DNA of 64,000 nt from Synechococcus sp. KORDI-52. GTDB taxonomy: Bacteria > Cyanobacteriota > Cyanobacteriia > PCC-6307 > Cyanobiaceae. Position 1 is the stretch's first letter. The number at the start of each line of letters is the position of its first letter. The position numbers and the translations under genes were made by a program. The DNA lies in NCBI RefSeq assembly GCF_000737595.1, contig NZ_CP006271.1, forward strand, positions 1,860,001 through 1,924,000, written 5' to 3'. The notes beneath the pieces were generated by a model, which had not been told where the DNA came from, ran no database searches, and worked only from the letters and a program-made list of their open reading frames with translations. Of this stretch, positions 1-10,108 are shown piece by piece.

Positions 1-1668
1 CGCTCCGACGCCGTCACCAAGGGGATTCAGCGATCTCCCAACCGCGCCATGCTGCGGGCCGTGGGCTTTGGAGACGGTGATTTCGGAAAGCCCATCCTGG
101 GCATTGCCAACGGTTACAGCACCATCACCCCCTGCAATGTGGGGCTGAACGACCTGGCCAAACGGGCGGAGGAAGCAGCCCGGCAGGCCGGAGGCATGCC
201 ACAGATGTTCGGAACCATCACCGTGAGTGATGGAATCTCCATGGGCACTGAAGGGATGAAGTACTCCCTGGTGAGCCGTGAAGTGATTGCTGACGCCATC
301 GAAACGGCCTGCAACGGCCAGAGCATGGATGGGGTACTGGCCGTCGGTGGCTGCGACAAGAACATGCCGGGCGCCATGCTGGCCATGGCGCGGATGAACA
401 TTCCTTCGGTGTTCGTTTACGGCGGCACGATCAAGCCGGGCAAACTTGGCGGCTGTGATCTCACTGTGGTGAGCGCATTTGAAGCGGTCGGCCAACTCAC
501 CAGCGGCAAGATCGACGAAGAGCAGCTCACTGCAGTTGAAAAAAATGCCTGCCCTGGAGCTGGCAGTTGCGGCGGCATGTTCACCGCCAACACCATGAGT
601 GCTGCCATCGAAACGATGGGGCTCAGCCTCCCCTACAGCTCCACGATGGCTGCCGAGGATGAGGAAAAGGCCGACAGTGCCGCCCGCTCCGCTGAGGTGC
701 TGGTGGAGGCCGTGAAAACCAACATCCGCCCCCTGGATCTGCTCACCAAGGAAGCCTTTGAGAACGCCATCAGCGTGATCATGGCGGTGGGGGGCTCCAC
801 CAATGCTGTGCTCCACCTGCTGGCCATTGCCCGCACCGCCGGCGTGGACCTGAGCATCGATGACTTCGAACGGATTCGTCAGCGGGTGCCGGTGATCTGT
901 GATCTCAAGCCCAGCGGCCGCTACGTGACCGTTGATCTGCACAACGCCGGCGGCATTCCCCAGGTGATGAAGCTGCTGCTGGATGCAGGCTTGCTGAACG
1001 GCGACTGCCGAACAGTGGAGGGCAAAAGCCTGAAGGAGTCGCTGGCCGATGTGCCATCGGAGCCCCCCGCCGGGCAGGACGTAATCCGCCCCCTCAGCAA
1101 TCCCCTTTACGCCAAAGGGCACCTCGCCATCCTCAAGGGCAACCTCGCCAGCGAGGGCAGCGTGGCCAAGATCAGCGGTGTGAAAACCCCAGTGCTGACA
1201 GGCCCAGCTCGCGTATTCGAGAGCGAAGAAGACTGCCTTGCCGCCATCCTCGACAAAAAGATCAAGGCCGGAGATGTGGTGGTGGTCCGCAACGAGGGCC
1301 CCGTTGGCGGACCAGGCATGCGGGAGATGCTGGCTCCCACCTCAGCGATCGTGGGTCAAGGCCTGGGCGACAAGGTCGCCCTGATCACCGATGGCCGCTT
1401 CAGCGGTGGCACCTATGGCCTGGTGGTGGGTCACGTGGCTCCTGAAGCTGCAGTTGGCGGAACGATCGGGCTGGTTCAAGAAGGCGACAGCATCACGGTC
1501 GATGCTGATCAGCTGCTGCTCCAACTCAACGTGGATGAAGCGGAACTGGATCGCCGCCGGGCGGCATGGAGCAAGCCCGAACAGCGTTACCTCAACGGAA
1601 TTCTCGGCAAGTACGCGCGGCTCGTCTCCAGCTCGAGCCGAGGTGCGACAACAGACCACGTCGATTGA
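1..1668 (+). CDS. ilvD: Dihydroxy-acid dehydratase, 5' end cut by window
   Basis: Dehydrates 2,3-dihydroxy acids to 2-keto acids, the third common step of isoleucine, valine and pantothenate precursor synthesis in the cytosol. The frame is open from base 1 and 555 residues are visible; family members start only a few residues earlier, so almost nothing is missing. An internal ATG at 49 is probably not the start, because the typical N-terminus ([17 protein letters not shown]) is already readable before it. Iron-sulfur cysteine motifs GGCDKNMPG and [11 protein letters not shown] are present, as is the late GRFSGGTYG motif. The next gene is convergent and only 11 nt away. The identification is secure. 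Confidence 0.96.
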   Translation, partial: RSDAVTKGIQRSPNRAMLRAVGFGDGDFGKPILGIANGYSTITPCNVGLNDLAKRAEEAARQAGGMPQMFGTITVSDGISMGTEGMKYSLVSREVIADAIETACNGQSMDGVLAVGGCDKNMPGAMLAMARMNIPSVFVYGGTIKPGKLGGCDLTVVSAFEAVGQLTSGKIDEEQLTAVEKNACPGAGSCGGMFTANTMSAAIETMGLSLPYSSTMAAEDEEKADSAARSAEVLVEAVKTNIRPLDLLTKEAFENAISVIMAVGGSTNAVLHLLAIARTAGVDLSIDDFERIRQRVPVICDLKPSGRYVTVDLHNAGGIPQVMKLLLDAGLLNGDCRTVEGKSLKESLADVPSEPPAGQDVIRPLSNPLYAKGHLAILKGNLASEGSVAKISGVKTPVLTGPARVFESEEDCLAAILDKKIKAGDVVVVRNEGPVGGPGMREMLAPTSAIVGQGLGDKVALITDGRFSGGTYGLVVGHVAPEAAVGGTIGLVQEGDSITVDADQLLLQLNVDEAELDRRRAAWSKPEQRYLNGILGKYARLVSSSSRGATTDHVD

Positions 1669-1679
1669 AGTTGACGGAG

Positions 1680-2048
1680 TCAAACAGCTGGTTGCACCAG
1701 TGCCCATAGGCGACGACCCAGCGCCTCCAGAGGGGCGGCATCCTGTGGTGCTGCGCAGCGCTGCCCCGAGGCGCCATCCATCCAGACCGGATGGCGCCCA
1801 TGCCACAGCATCGGGCGATCGGGTTGGTCCCACCAACTGAGCATCAGATTGATCTCGTCGCCACTCCGATAGATTTCCAGTTCAAGATCTTGATCAGAAC
1901 AGCGCTGGCCATCGCCATCGCGGCATTCAATCCGCACATGCAGGTCGTCGATTTGCTCGGGAGCCGAGGGATCGATCAAGACCACGGCATGGTTCCGGGG
2001 CTTGAGGCAAACATCCGCCGCCTTGGCAATCAACACCAGAAGGTCCAT
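1680..2048 (-). CDS. Conserved-looking hypothetical protein, 122 aa
   Basis: I do not recognise a family. The ATG at 2048 gives a protein starting MDLLVLIAKAADVCL, with a hydrophobic first segment and then an acidic middle part rich in Asp, Glu and Gln. There is no signal peptide cleavage site, metal motif or repeat that I can see. It lies 4 nt after the CIA30-domain gene on the same strand, so the two are probably cotranscribed with pgl and gnd. A longer upstream reading of the same frame overlaps the CIA30 gene and was not used. Confidence 0.6.
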   Translation of the reverse strand: MDLLVLIAKAADVCLKPRNHAVVLIDPSAPEQIDDLHVRIECRDGDGQRCSDQDLELEIYRSGDEINLMLSWWDQPDRPMLWHGRHPVWMDGASGQRCAAPQDAAPLEALGRRLWALVQPAV

Positions 2049-2052
2049 CGGA

Positions 2053-2613
2053 TCAGGGCAAGGCGCGGATCGATCGGATGAGCATCCGAAAGGAGCCGGC
2101 GCGGAAGCCTGGATTGAGATCCCCCGCATCACCGAACTTCGAGTGCAACACCTGAATGCGCGTGATGCCACTGGGATCGAAGCGCAGCGGTAAGCCAACG
2201 GGCTTGGCACGCACCGTGGGTCTGAGGTGGGCGAAAGGCACCACAACAGGGGTCACACCGGACGGTTGGGTCGGAACATCCACCACCCAGCGGAGACCAC
2301 CAGGAATCAGTTCGGTGAGTCCCATCGCCCCATCCCGGCATCCAAGGGCAATCTTCAGGGTGCGTCCCTCACCCTCAACATCCAGCTGAAGTGATGAATA
2401 GGTCGACAGATCGAGCGGAGGCTGCAGGCGTGGGGAGCGGCAGCTCACGAACCCACCGCCGGTTTCCACCAGCTCCCCCTCCAGCACGAGTCCGTCGGGG
2501 CTCACGCGACAACCGGCACGGGATCGGCCGCCCATGATCGTGTCGTTCAGGCTGGCCCAGTCAGCAAAGTCGCTGCCCTGGAAAAGGATCTGTTCAGAGG
2601 CCGGCGGCTGCAT
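2053..2613 (-). CDS. CIA30-family protein
   Basis: A 186-aa protein with the beta-rich fold pattern of the CIA30 family (complex I intermediate-associated protein 30, NDUFAF1-like). The sequence shows a DTIMGGRSRAG motif near the N-terminus and a later VPFAHLRPT block, both typical. In cyanobacteria such proteins are often short, and their role is unproven; assembly of NDH-1 or carbohydrate binding has been inferred for relatives. The ATG at 2613 was chosen over a TTG at 2625. The start overlaps the end of pgl by 20 nt, suggesting translational coupling. Confidence 0.78.
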   Translation of the reverse strand: MQPPASEQILFQGSDFADWASLNDTIMGGRSRAGCRVSPDGLVLEGELVETGGGFVSCRSPRLQPPLDLSTYSSLQLDVEGEGRTLKIALGCRDGAMGLTELIPGGLRWVVDVPTQPSGVTPVVVPFAHLRPTVRAKPVGLPLRFDPSGITRIQVLHSKFGDAGDLNPGFRAGSFRMLIRSIRALP

Positions 2614-3307
2614 CCTGATCAGCAAGGATCAGCACATCATTAGCAGGTTGAACCAGCCGAGCGGGGGTGCGATCGGAGGATTCGGAGGGATCCACCAGTC
2701 GCCTGAGGGCCTCCTGTTTTCCAGCCCCACTGACGAGGAAGATCACCTGACGGGCGGCACTGAGCACTGGAGCCGTCAAGGTGATGCGATCCAATCCCTT
2801 GCCGCGTCCGATGGTCGTCCAGCGGTCCAAAACCGTTGGAGCCTCCGTACCGGGGAAAAGGGATGCGGTGTGGCCGTCGTCACCGAGGCCTAACAGCATC
2901 ACATCGAACATCGGTGGAACCCCAGAACAAAGCTGGGCAACCTTGTCTGCGAAGGCGTCAGCACTGGCTTCGGGATTGTCCAGTTCCACAGTGGGCACTG
3001 GATGAAAGGCAGCCGAGGCTCCAGGCCCGGGTGCGAGCAGGGTGCGGCGCAGCATGCCGGCGTTGCTGGACGCATCGTCGGCAGCCACCCAGCGCTCGTC
3101 ACCGAGGACGACATCCACCCGATCCCAGGGCAGCCGTTCCTGACCGAGCAGGGAGTAGGCGCTGGCGGGCGTGCTCCCCCCGGAGAGAGCGATCTGGCAA
3201 CGATCCCGTTGATCCAACGCCAGATCAATCTGAGCGGCAATCGTTTCACAGGCCTGGCGGGCGAGGTCCTGAGGATTCTTCGCCCGCTCGATGCGGTAGT
3301 TGGTCAT
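2594..3307 (-). CDS. pgl: 6-phosphogluconolactonase
   Basis: Hydrolyses 6-phosphogluconolactone in the oxidative pentose-phosphate pathway, which supplies NADPH in the dark. The 237-aa length fits the DevB/Pgl family. Visible motifs are LSGGSTP near residue 45, GDERWVAADDASSN around residue 70 and LGLGDDGHTASLFPGT around residue 145, which form the sugar-phosphate pocket. It lies 11 nt after gnd on the same strand, the enzyme for the next step of the same pathway, so the two are almost certainly one operon. Confidence 0.95.
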   Translation of the reverse strand: MTNYRIERAKNPQDLARQACETIAAQIDLALDQRDRCQIALSGGSTPASAYSLLGQERLPWDRVDVVLGDERWVAADDASSNAGMLRRTLLAPGPGASAAFHPVPTVELDNPEASADAFADKVAQLCSGVPPMFDVMLLGLGDDGHTASLFPGTEAPTVLDRWTTIGRGKGLDRITLTAPVLSAARQVIFLVSGAGKQEALRRLVDPSESSDRTPARLVQPANDVLILADQDAAAGL

Positions 3308-3318
3308 CGCTCAACCAC

Positions 3319-4737
3319 TCAGCTGAGCCATTCGGTGTGGAACGTGCCCTCCTTGTCGAGCCGTTGATAGGTGTGGGAGCCGAAGCAGTCGCGCATCGCC
3401 TGAACCAGATTCTGGGGAAGGCGACCGGAGCGGTAGCTGTTGATGTAGTCGAGGGTGCTGCTGAAGCAGGGAACGGGAATGCCGGCCTCTGCGGCGCCGG
3501 CCACCACTTGAGCCAGCCCGGGCAGCCGTCGGTTGATCTGCTCAGCGAACCAGGGATCAACCATCAGGTTGGGCAGTTGTGGATCAGCATCGAATGCATC
3601 CTGAATGCGCTTCAGCAAACGGGCCCGAATGATGCACCCCCCCTTCCAGATCTGAGCGATCGATGGCATGTGGAGCTCATAGTCGAGGTCCTGGGAGGCG
3701 ATGCGCAGCAGTTCCATGCCCTGGGCATAACTGGCGATGCAGCTCAGCACCGTGGCATCCATCAACGGAGCCATGGCATCGTCAGGCGTTCCCAGATCAA
3801 AGTCCTTGATTGCAGGACCCTTGAGGATCGATTCCGCCACCATGCGCTGGGGCTTCATCGAGCTCATCACCCGTGCATTCAGGGAGGCATAGATGGTGGG
3901 AACGGAAGCGCCCATCTGCAGTGCCGTCACCACGGTCCAGAGGCCCGTGCCCTTCTGGCCGGCCCGGTCGGTGATCTTCTCCACCAGATCGGTGCCATCG
4001 ACGGGGTCCTTGGTGCGGAGACACACCTCGGTGATTTCCACCAGATAAGACGACAACTCTTCTGTGGCGTTCCATTGACCGAGAACGTCGGCCATCTGCA
4101 CGCCGCTCATTCCCTTGACCCGCTTCATCAGGTCGTAGCCCTCGGCAAGAATCTGCTCGATGCCGTATTCGATCCCGTTGTGGACCGTTTTGACCAGGTG
4201 TCCTGACCCCCCGGGACCGATGTAGGTCACGCAAGGTCCGTCTTCGACCTGGGCCGCCATCTTGTTCACGAGGCTCTCGATGGCCTCGTAGGACGTCTTG
4301 GTCCCACCGGGCATCATGCTCGGCCCCTCGAGGGCACCCTTCGCACCACCGGAGACACCCATACCGATGAAGCCAAAACTCTTGCTCTCGAGCTGCTTCA
4401 CCCGACGTTCGGTGTCGTGATAGTCGGAATTGCCTCCATCAATCAGCAGATCGCCTTCTTCGAGATAGGGAGAGAGCTGATCAACAACGGCATCAACGGC
4501 AGGCCCCGCTTTCACCATCATCAAAATCCGGCGAGGTCGTTCCAGCTTCCCAACGAAATCTTCGAGGTCAGTGGCACCCTGAATGTTTTTGTCCCTGCCG
4601 CGCCCCTGGAGAAAGTCTTCGGTTTTGGCGTAGGTGCGGTTGTAGACAACACTGGAAAACCCATTGCGCTCGGCATTGAGAACAAGGTTTTCCCCCATCA
4701 CGCCAAGACCGATAAGGCCGAAATGAGACTTGGACAT
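3319..4737 (-). CDS. gnd: 6-phosphogluconate dehydrogenase, decarboxylating
   Basis: Oxidises 6-phosphogluconate to ribulose 5-phosphate with NADP reduction. The 472-aa protein has the N-terminal Rossmann motif GLGVMGENL, the substrate motif GVSGGAKGALEGPSMMPGG around residue 130 and the HNGIEYG helix that carries catalytic residues. The length is standard for the long (472-aa class) enzyme. It heads the gnd-pgl-CIA30 group, and its ATG follows an 88-nt gap after glgC that may contain its own promoter. Confidence 0.97.
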   Translation of the reverse strand: MSKSHFGLIGLGVMGENLVLNAERNGFSSVVYNRTYAKTEDFLQGRGRDKNIQGATDLEDFVGKLERPRRILMMVKAGPAVDAVVDQLSPYLEEGDLLIDGGNSDYHDTERRVKQLESKSFGFIGMGVSGGAKGALEGPSMMPGGTKTSYEAIESLVNKMAAQVEDGPCVTYIGPGGSGHLVKTVHNGIEYGIEQILAEGYDLMKRVKGMSGVQMADVLGQWNATEELSSYLVEITEVCLRTKDPVDGTDLVEKITDRAGQKGTGLWTVVTALQMGASVPTIYASLNARVMSSMKPQRMVAESILKGPAIKDFDLGTPDDAMAPLMDATVLSCIASYAQGMELLRIASQDLDYELHMPSIAQIWKGGCIIRARLLKRIQDAFDADPQLPNLMVDPWFAEQINRRLPGLAQVVAGAAEAGIPVPCFSSTLDYINSYRSGRLPQNLVQAMRDCFGSHTYQRLDKEGTFHTEWLS

Positions 4738-4825
4738 GGTCTACAGGACCACTGGCAACTGAACTCAGTGTGTTGATCTCGAGCAGCCTCAGCCGCAAAT
4801 CAACCAACTAATGTCAGAAATGAGG

Positions 4826-6121
4826 TCAGATCACCGTGCCATCGGGGATGGTGGCGTTTTTCTGAACCACCACAATGCCGTTGCGGATGTAGAAGCCTTG
4901 ATCCGAGCGATCAGCCTCCTCCACGTGATCCTTGTTGATGATCGTGACACCCGAACCGATGCGAGTGTTCTTGTCAAGGATGGCCCGCTTGACCGTCGTT
5001 CCCTTACCCACGCCCAGTGGGATACCACCTCGTTCCCGAAGTACAGAACGTTCATCGCTTGATTCAAAGAAATCGGCTCCCATAACAAGCGTGTCCTGAA
5101 GAACAACATCACTCTCGATTCGGCTACGGACTCCGAGGACGCAATGCAGAATGCTGCAGGACTTCAGGATCGACCCTTCCCCGATGATCGAATTGGTGAT
5201 CTGAGCATCAACAAGCTTGCTGGGGGGCAAGTAGCGGGGACGGGTGTAGATGGGGAATTTCTCGTCGTAGAAGCTGAAGGGCGGTGTGGGCTGTTGGGTC
5301 AGGGCAAGGTTGGCTTCATAGAAAGCCCCAATGGTCCCGATGTCCTCCCAGTAGTCATCGAACACATAGCTCTGAAGCTTGTCGCCCCGTGCGAGCGCTT
5401 CAGGGATGATCTCCTTACCGAAATCCTTGTGGCCAGGATGCTTGTCGAGCAGATCAAACAGGGTCTGACGGCTGAAGACATAAATGCCCATCGAGGCCAG
5501 ATACGGCCTCTCTTTGGCTGAATCGGCGCTCAAGCCAAAACGAGAGGTATCCACTGCCATTTCGAGCAGGGAATCGCCCTTGGGCTTTTCACGGAACTCT
5601 TGGATCGTGCCGTTTTCATCCGTGCGCATCAAACCAAAGGCCTCGGCCTGTTGGGGATCGACAGGAAGGGCTGCGACGGTGAGATCAGCCCCTGTACGGC
5701 GATGGTGCTCAATGAAAAGGCTGTAATCCATTCGGTACAGCTGGTCTCCGGAAAGGATCAGATATTCGTCAACATCCCACTCCTGAAAGAGCCATTGATA
5801 TTTGCGTACAGCATCAGCCGTACCGCCAAACCAGGAAGGACTGTCCGGAGTCTGCTGAGCGGCAAGAACTTCGACAAAACCACCGCCGAAGGAGTTGCTG
5901 AGGTTGTAGGTCTGACTCAAGTGACGGTTGAGCGACGCACTATTGAACTGCGTCATCACATACATCTTGTTGATGTCGGAGTTGATGCAGTTACTAATGG
6001 GAATATCAATCAACCGATACTTACCAGCCAGGGGAACTGCCGGCTTGGCGCGCATTTTCGTGAGCGGATACAGGCGAGTACCGGCGCCGCCGCCCAGAAT
6101 GATGGCCAAAACCCGCTTCAT
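4826..6121 (-). CDS. glgC: Glucose-1-phosphate adenylyltransferase (ADP-glucose pyrophosphorylase)
   Basis: Makes ADP-glucose, the committed step of glycogen synthesis in cyanobacteria. The 431-aa protein carries the nucleotide-binding motif [21 protein letters not shown] at the N-terminus, [10 protein letters not shown], and the [10 protein letters not shown] motif near residue 125. The C-terminal half shows the hexapeptide-like left-handed beta helix expected for the regulatory domain. In this family the enzyme is activated by 3-phosphoglycerate and inhibited by phosphate, which links storage to CO2 fixation. The ATG start at 6121 is directly followed by conserved sequence. Confidence 0.97.
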   Translation of the reverse strand: MKRVLAIILGGGAGTRLYPLTKMRAKPAVPLAGKYRLIDIPISNCINSDINKMYVMTQFNSASLNRHLSQTYNLSNSFGGGFVEVLAAQQTPDSPSWFGGTADAVRKYQWLFQEWDVDEYLILSGDQLYRMDYSLFIEHHRRTGADLTVAALPVDPQQAEAFGLMRTDENGTIQEFREKPKGDSLLEMAVDTSRFGLSADSAKERPYLASMGIYVFSRQTLFDLLDKHPGHKDFGKEIIPEALARGDKLQSYVFDDYWEDIGTIGAFYEANLALTQQPTPPFSFYDEKFPIYTRPRYLPPSKLVDAQITNSIIGEGSILKSCSILHCVLGVRSRIESDVVLQDTLVMGADFFESSDERSVLRERGGIPLGVGKGTTVKRAILDKNTRIGSGVTIINKDHVEEADRSDQGFYIRNGIVVVQKNATIPDGTVI

Positions 6122-6242
6122 GCCGCTATCCCAAATCGGCGTTGCCGCAAGAACTTACCGGAGTTTTTGGCTTCAGAACCGTCTTCGAGAAGAATCAGTC
6201 GAGATTAGTGGGAATCAGATCGCGACAGAAGAGCTCAGGAGC

Positions 6243-7541
6243 TCAAGATGCTTCCAAATTGAACAGTCGTTCAACAATCCGCAGGGCTTGCTGACGATCC
6301 TGCCGGGTCTGCGGCGCTCGCAACTGGGTGACGGGGGTGTGAAGGATTTTGTTGATGATCCCCTTACTCAAGGCTTCAACGACCTTGCGCTCTCGAGCTG
6401 AGAAATCAGGTCCCATTCGGCTCAGGGCCTTCTGCAGTTCCTCAGAGCGGATGGACTCCATGGAAGAACGCAGCTGGTTGATCGTCGGCACCGCCTCGAG
6501 GCTGTCCCACCATTCCAAGAACTGCTGCGCTTCCTGCTGAAGCAGTTGCTCCGCTTCCCGCGCCATGGCTTGGCGGGCTTCCTGGTTGCGCGCGACGACT
6601 TCCTGGAGATCATCAACGTCGTGGGACTCAACCCCATCCACATCGGCAGCGTCGGCAGCGATGTTGCGGGGAACACCGATATCAATTAGGCGAAGCTTGC
6701 TGCGCCGGTTCAGAGGGGCCAGACGCGCGGCATGGATGATCGGGTCATCCGCGGCTGTGCTGGTGAACACCAGTGAGCAGGTGCTCAGATATTGATCCAG
6801 ATCCGAAAGGGGTCTGCATTGAACGGGAAGGTCAGGAAAGTCAGCAGAGAGCTGTTCTGCCCGTTCAACGGTGCGGTTCAGCAACACGACCCCAGATGCG
6901 CCCTTGGCCTGCAGATGCTGGAGCAGGAGTCGGCTCATGCGACCGGCACCCACAACCGCGATCTGCTCACTTTCCAGAGTGACCAACTGATCGACACCAC
7001 GGGATTGGCCAAGTTTGAGCTGAGCCAATTCAACAGCCGCCGAACTGATGGAAACAGCCCCTGTACCAAGATTGGTTTCGCTGCGAACCCGTTTGCCTGT
7101 GGTGACAGCCTGAGTGAGCAAGCGGTTCAGAATCGGACCCAGGGATTTGTGCTCCTGGCCGAGCCGCATCATCTTCTTGACCTGGGACAGGATCTGTCCT
7201 TCCCCCAACACGAGGCTGTCAAGACCAGAAGCCACCCGCATCAGGTGGTCGACAGCATCTTCGTGATGAAAGCTGAACAGATGTGGTGTCAGTTCACCTG
7301 TTTCAAGGCCGGAGTGGCTGCTGAGGAAGTCGCTGACGGCAGAGACGCCGAGGTCCGGATTGCGAACCAGGGTGTAAATCTCCAGGCGGTTGCAGGTGCT
7401 GAGGATCGAAGCCTCAAGCACCTGCTCATTGCCGCGAAGGGATTGGAGAGACGTCTCCATGGTCTGCTCAGGAATGCTGAGCCGTTCCCGGATCTCCACC
7501 GGTGCCGTGCGATGACTGAGGCCGACGACGGCAATATGCAT
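6243..7541 (-). CDS. hemA: Glutamyl-tRNA reductase
   Basis: Reduces glutamyl-tRNA(Glu) with NADPH to glutamate-1-semialdehyde, the rate-setting entry into tetrapyrrole synthesis (haem, chlorophyll, bilins). The 432-aa protein has the catalytic Cys50 in the STCNRLEIY motif, the GEGQILSQVK block around residue 115, a central NADPH-binding domain (VVGAGRMSRLL), and a C-terminal dimerisation helix. Start ATG at 7541 leads straight into the family N-terminus MHIAVVGLSHRTAPVEIRE. It lies 31 nt after glpX on the same strand, so cotranscription is likely. Confidence 0.97.
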   Translation of the reverse strand: MHIAVVGLSHRTAPVEIRERLSIPEQTMETSLQSLRGNEQVLEASILSTCNRLEIYTLVRNPDLGVSAVSDFLSSHSGLETGELTPHLFSFHHEDAVDHLMRVASGLDSLVLGEGQILSQVKKMMRLGQEHKSLGPILNRLLTQAVTTGKRVRSETNLGTGAVSISSAAVELAQLKLGQSRGVDQLVTLESEQIAVVGAGRMSRLLLQHLQAKGASGVVLLNRTVERAEQLSADFPDLPVQCRPLSDLDQYLSTCSLVFTSTAADDPIIHAARLAPLNRRSKLRLIDIGVPRNIAADAADVDGVESHDVDDLQEVVARNQEARQAMAREAEQLLQQEAQQFLEWWDSLEAVPTINQLRSSMESIRSEELQKALSRMGPDFSARERKVVEALSKGIINKILHTPVTQLRAPQTRQDRQQALRIVERLFNLEAS

Positions 7542-7572
7542 GGAAACGTTCCTCTCAACCAGTGAATGACGA

Positions 7573-8577
7573 TCAGCTCAGAGCAATGCTCTGGGCACCG
7601 TCTTTGATGTGCACGGTGTTGGTGAAGCGACAGGTGTTGTCCAGGTTGCTGATCACCAGGCTGCTTGTGCGTGTGCAATCCGATTCGAACTTAACTCCAT
7701 CGAAGAGCAGTCCATCGGTGATGCCGCTTCCAGCGAAACAAACATGCTCACCACAGGCCAGCTCCTCGGCCTCGTAGACCTTGTCGGGATCGGTGATGCC
7801 CATCTCAGCCAGACGAGCCAGGTTGCCCTCCTTGGTCATATCAGCCCACTCGGAGGTCTGAGCGACAGCAGGGTCATACACCAGCTGACCCTGGAAATGG
7901 CCACCGAGAGCACGCATGGCAGCAGCGGAGATCACGCCTTCCGGTGCGGCACCGATGCCCATCAGACAGTGGGTGCCTGTGCCAGCGAAACCGCAGGCGA
8001 TGGCAGCCTGGACGTCGCCGTCGGAGATGGGCTGAATGCGGGCACCGGTGGCACGGATCTCAGCAATGAGATCCTTGTGACGGGCACGGTCCATCACCAC
8101 GATGGTCAGCTCGTCGGGGGCGAGTCCCAGGCACTCGCTGAGGATCTTGATGTTTTCAGTGGCCGACTTGCGGATGTCCACTTTGCCCTTGGCGGCCGGA
8201 GGAGCAGCCAGCTTCTTCATGTAGAAGTCGGGGGCGTTGAACAGACCACCACGGTCGGAGGCCGCAAGAACCGCCATGGAGCCACGCTGGCTGAAGGCGC
8301 AGAGGTTGGTCCCTTCGCAGGGATCGACGGCGAAGTCAACGCCGGGGCCCGTACCGCTGCCAACCTCCTCACCGATGTAAAGCATCGGGGCTTCATCGCG
8401 TTCACCTTCACCGATGACGATGCGACCCTGCATTTGGATCTGACCCATACGCTTGCGCATGGCCTCCACAGCAGCGGCGTCGGCCTCGTTCTTCAGGCCT
8501 TTGCCAGACAACTTGGCGGAGGCGATGGCAGCCTGTTCGACAACCTCGAGAATTTCCTGAATGAGGGTCTGATCCAC
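7573..8577 (-). CDS. glpX: Class II fructose-1,6-/sedoheptulose-1,7-bisphosphatase
   Basis: In cyanobacteria this GlpX-type enzyme usually hydrolyses both fructose-1,6- and sedoheptulose-1,7-bisphosphate in the Calvin cycle. The 334-aa protein shows the metal and substrate motifs [15 protein letters not shown] and [17 protein letters not shown] in the first third. The start is a GTG at 8577; no ATG fits the conserved N-terminus [17 protein letters not shown]. It is transcribed away from rpe, another Calvin/pentose-phosphate gene, across a 149-nt divergent intergenic region. Confidence 0.96.
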   Translation of the reverse strand: MDQTLIQEILEVVEQAAIASAKLSGKGLKNEADAAAVEAMRKRMGQIQMQGRIVIGEGERDEAPMLYIGEEVGSGTGPGVDFAVDPCEGTNLCAFSQRGSMAVLAASDRGGLFNAPDFYMKKLAAPPAAKGKVDIRKSATENIKILSECLGLAPDELTIVVMDRARHKDLIAEIRATGARIQPISDGDVQAAIACGFAGTGTHCLMGIGAAPEGVISAAAMRALGGHFQGQLVYDPAVAQTSEWADMTKEGNLARLAEMGITDPDKVYEAEELACGEHVCFAGSGITDGLLFDGVKFESDCTRTSSLVISNLDNTCRFTNTVHIKDGAQSIALS

Positions 8578-8726
8578 GGGACTCCGGATGGGGTGGGACG
8601 GGTTGGCGAGATCTGCTGGACGGGCAGTTGCCGGTCGCCGCAGGGGATCTCGACCTCTGAGCGCGGCCCACTGTATCAGTGGTTGCAGGGGTCCCTAAAA
8701 TCACTCGGCATTTGCGCTCCTCATCC

Positions 8727-9410
8727 ATGAGCACCAAGTCCCTGGTGATCTCGCCGTCGATCCTGTCGGCTGACTTCGCACGCCTCGGCGAAGAAGTGAA
8801 AGCCGTGGACGAAGCGGGTGCGGATTGGATCCATGTGGATGTGATGGACGGTCGCTTTGTACCAAATATCACCATTGGTCCTCTGATTGTTGAAGCACTG
8901 CGTCCGGTGACTCAAAAGCCTCTGGATGTGCACCTGATGATTGTTGAACCGGAGAAATACGTTCCTGACTTCGCCAAAGCCGGCGCAGACATCATTTCCG
9001 TGCAGGTTGAGGCCTGCCCGCATCTGCACCGCAACCTTGCCCAGATCAAGGATCTGGGCAAGAAAGCAGGCGCAGTTCTGAACCCCTCAACACCGATCGA
9101 CACCCTCGAGTACTGCCTCGAACTCTGTGATCTCGTGCTGATCATGAGCGTCAACCCCGGTTTCGGCGGCCAAAGCTTCATTGAGAACCAGGTGCAGAAA
9201 ATCCGCGACCTGCGCCGTATGTGCGACGAGAGAGGTCTGGACCCCTGGATCGAAGTGGATGGCGGCATCAAGGCCGGTAATGCCTGGAAGGTGATCGAGG
9301 CGGGTGCCAACGCGATTGTGTCCGGCTCCGGTGTGTTCAACCAACCCGATTACGCCGAAGCCATCAAGGGCATCCGCAACAGCAGCAACAAGGAAGCCGT
9401 TCTTGCCTGA
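8727..9410 (+). CDS. rpe: Ribulose-phosphate 3-epimerase
   Basis: Interconverts ribulose 5-phosphate and xylulose 5-phosphate in the Calvin and pentose-phosphate cycles. The 227-aa TIM barrel has [44 protein letters not shown] and the late DGGI motif, all diagnostic. The ATG at 8727 was preferred over an upstream in-frame start at 8679 because homologous sequence begins at [13 protein letters not shown]-rich hairpin follows 26 nt after the stop. Confidence 0.97.
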   Translation: MSTKSLVISPSILSADFARLGEEVKAVDEAGADWIHVDVMDGRFVPNITIGPLIVEALRPVTQKPLDVHLMIVEPEKYVPDFAKAGADIISVQVEACPHLHRNLAQIKDLGKKAGAVLNPSTPIDTLEYCLELCDLVLIMSVNPGFGGQSFIENQVQKIRDLRRMCDERGLDPWIEVDGGIKAGNAWKVIEAGANAIVSGSGVFNQPDYAEAIKGIRNSSNKEAVLA

Positions 9411-9436
9411 TCAGCAGGGCATGATTTGAGCTCATA

Positions 9437-9460
9437 GAGCCCGGTAGCAATGCCGGGCTC
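9437..9460 (+). terminator. Hairpin after rpe, terminator-like
   Basis: A perfect 8-bp inverted repeat (GAGCCCGG, 8-nt loop, CCGGGCTC) lies 26 nt after the rpe stop codon. There is no clear T-run after it on the plus strand, so it may act as an RNA-stabilising 3' end rather than a canonical intrinsic terminator. Confidence 0.55.
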
Positions 9461-9599
9461 GTGTTGCGGATGCAAGCATGAAAAGATCAATCGATCTCAG
9501 CTGATCGAGCTTAAACAAGGCCTGAGCGATTGAAAACTTTCATGATCTTCAAAGATTTTTTGGCCACACTGAGGCGAAGACCCTACCGATAGTTAGGGC

Positions 9600-9728
9600 A
9601 TGAAAGATGACATCAAGCTCGTTGCAGCATTCCTAACCCTCAATGCTGGAGTGTTTGCGTTAATCATCGGTATTTATGTCAAAGGAGGGATGCACATCGG
9701 TGCGGTCCTACAGCATTCAGGACATTAG
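9600..9728 (+). CDS. Possible 42-aa small membrane protein
   Basis: A short ORF starting MKDDIKLVAAFLTLNAG, followed by a hydrophobic stretch of about 20 residues (residues 8-27) long enough to span a membrane, then KGGMHIGAVLQHSGH. The charged N-terminus, single helix and polar tail look like a small thylakoid or plasma membrane protein, but I cannot match it to any named photosystem or NDH subunit. The Shine-Dalgarno is weak (AGGG very close to the ATG). It is too short for ordinary ORF calling; comparison with related genomes would decide. Confidence 0.45.
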   Translation: MKDDIKLVAAFLTLNAGVFALIIGIYVKGGMHIGAVLQHSGH

Positions 9729-10108
9729 ATCTGCTGGCTGAACTTCATCAGGCCCCGACTGCTGAGTGCTGAACTTGAGCTGGACCACGGAAGATCGAAA
9801 CATCTCCTCTCACCGGCACTGGAACTGTCGAGTTTGAAGTCATCCATGCATAACGACAATTCAACCCATACACAAAACGCTGGATTCAGCTTCAAAGAAC
9901 GCGAACAGATCGTGGGATCCCTTTAGGAAGCTCGCCTTTTTTGCCCCGTTGCCGGAGCCATGCCACAAACGACCGCACAACCCCTGGCCGGGCATTACAC
10001 CAATCAGTGACGTTGAACACACAACAGGATTGGATATCGTGGAAGTATAAAAAAACGCGATGGACTACAGGTCACGACGCGAAATTCACCCATATACAGG
10101 AGAGCACA

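Noticed and set aside
1391-1840. 149-codon plus-strand ORF overlapping the end of ilvD
   Set aside because: Most of it is a frame shadow of ilvD and the antisense of the next gene.
2836-4206. Very long (456-codon) plus-strand ORF opposite pgl and gnd
   Set aside because: Fully antisense to two clearly identified genes; long antisense frames are expected in GC-rich DNA.
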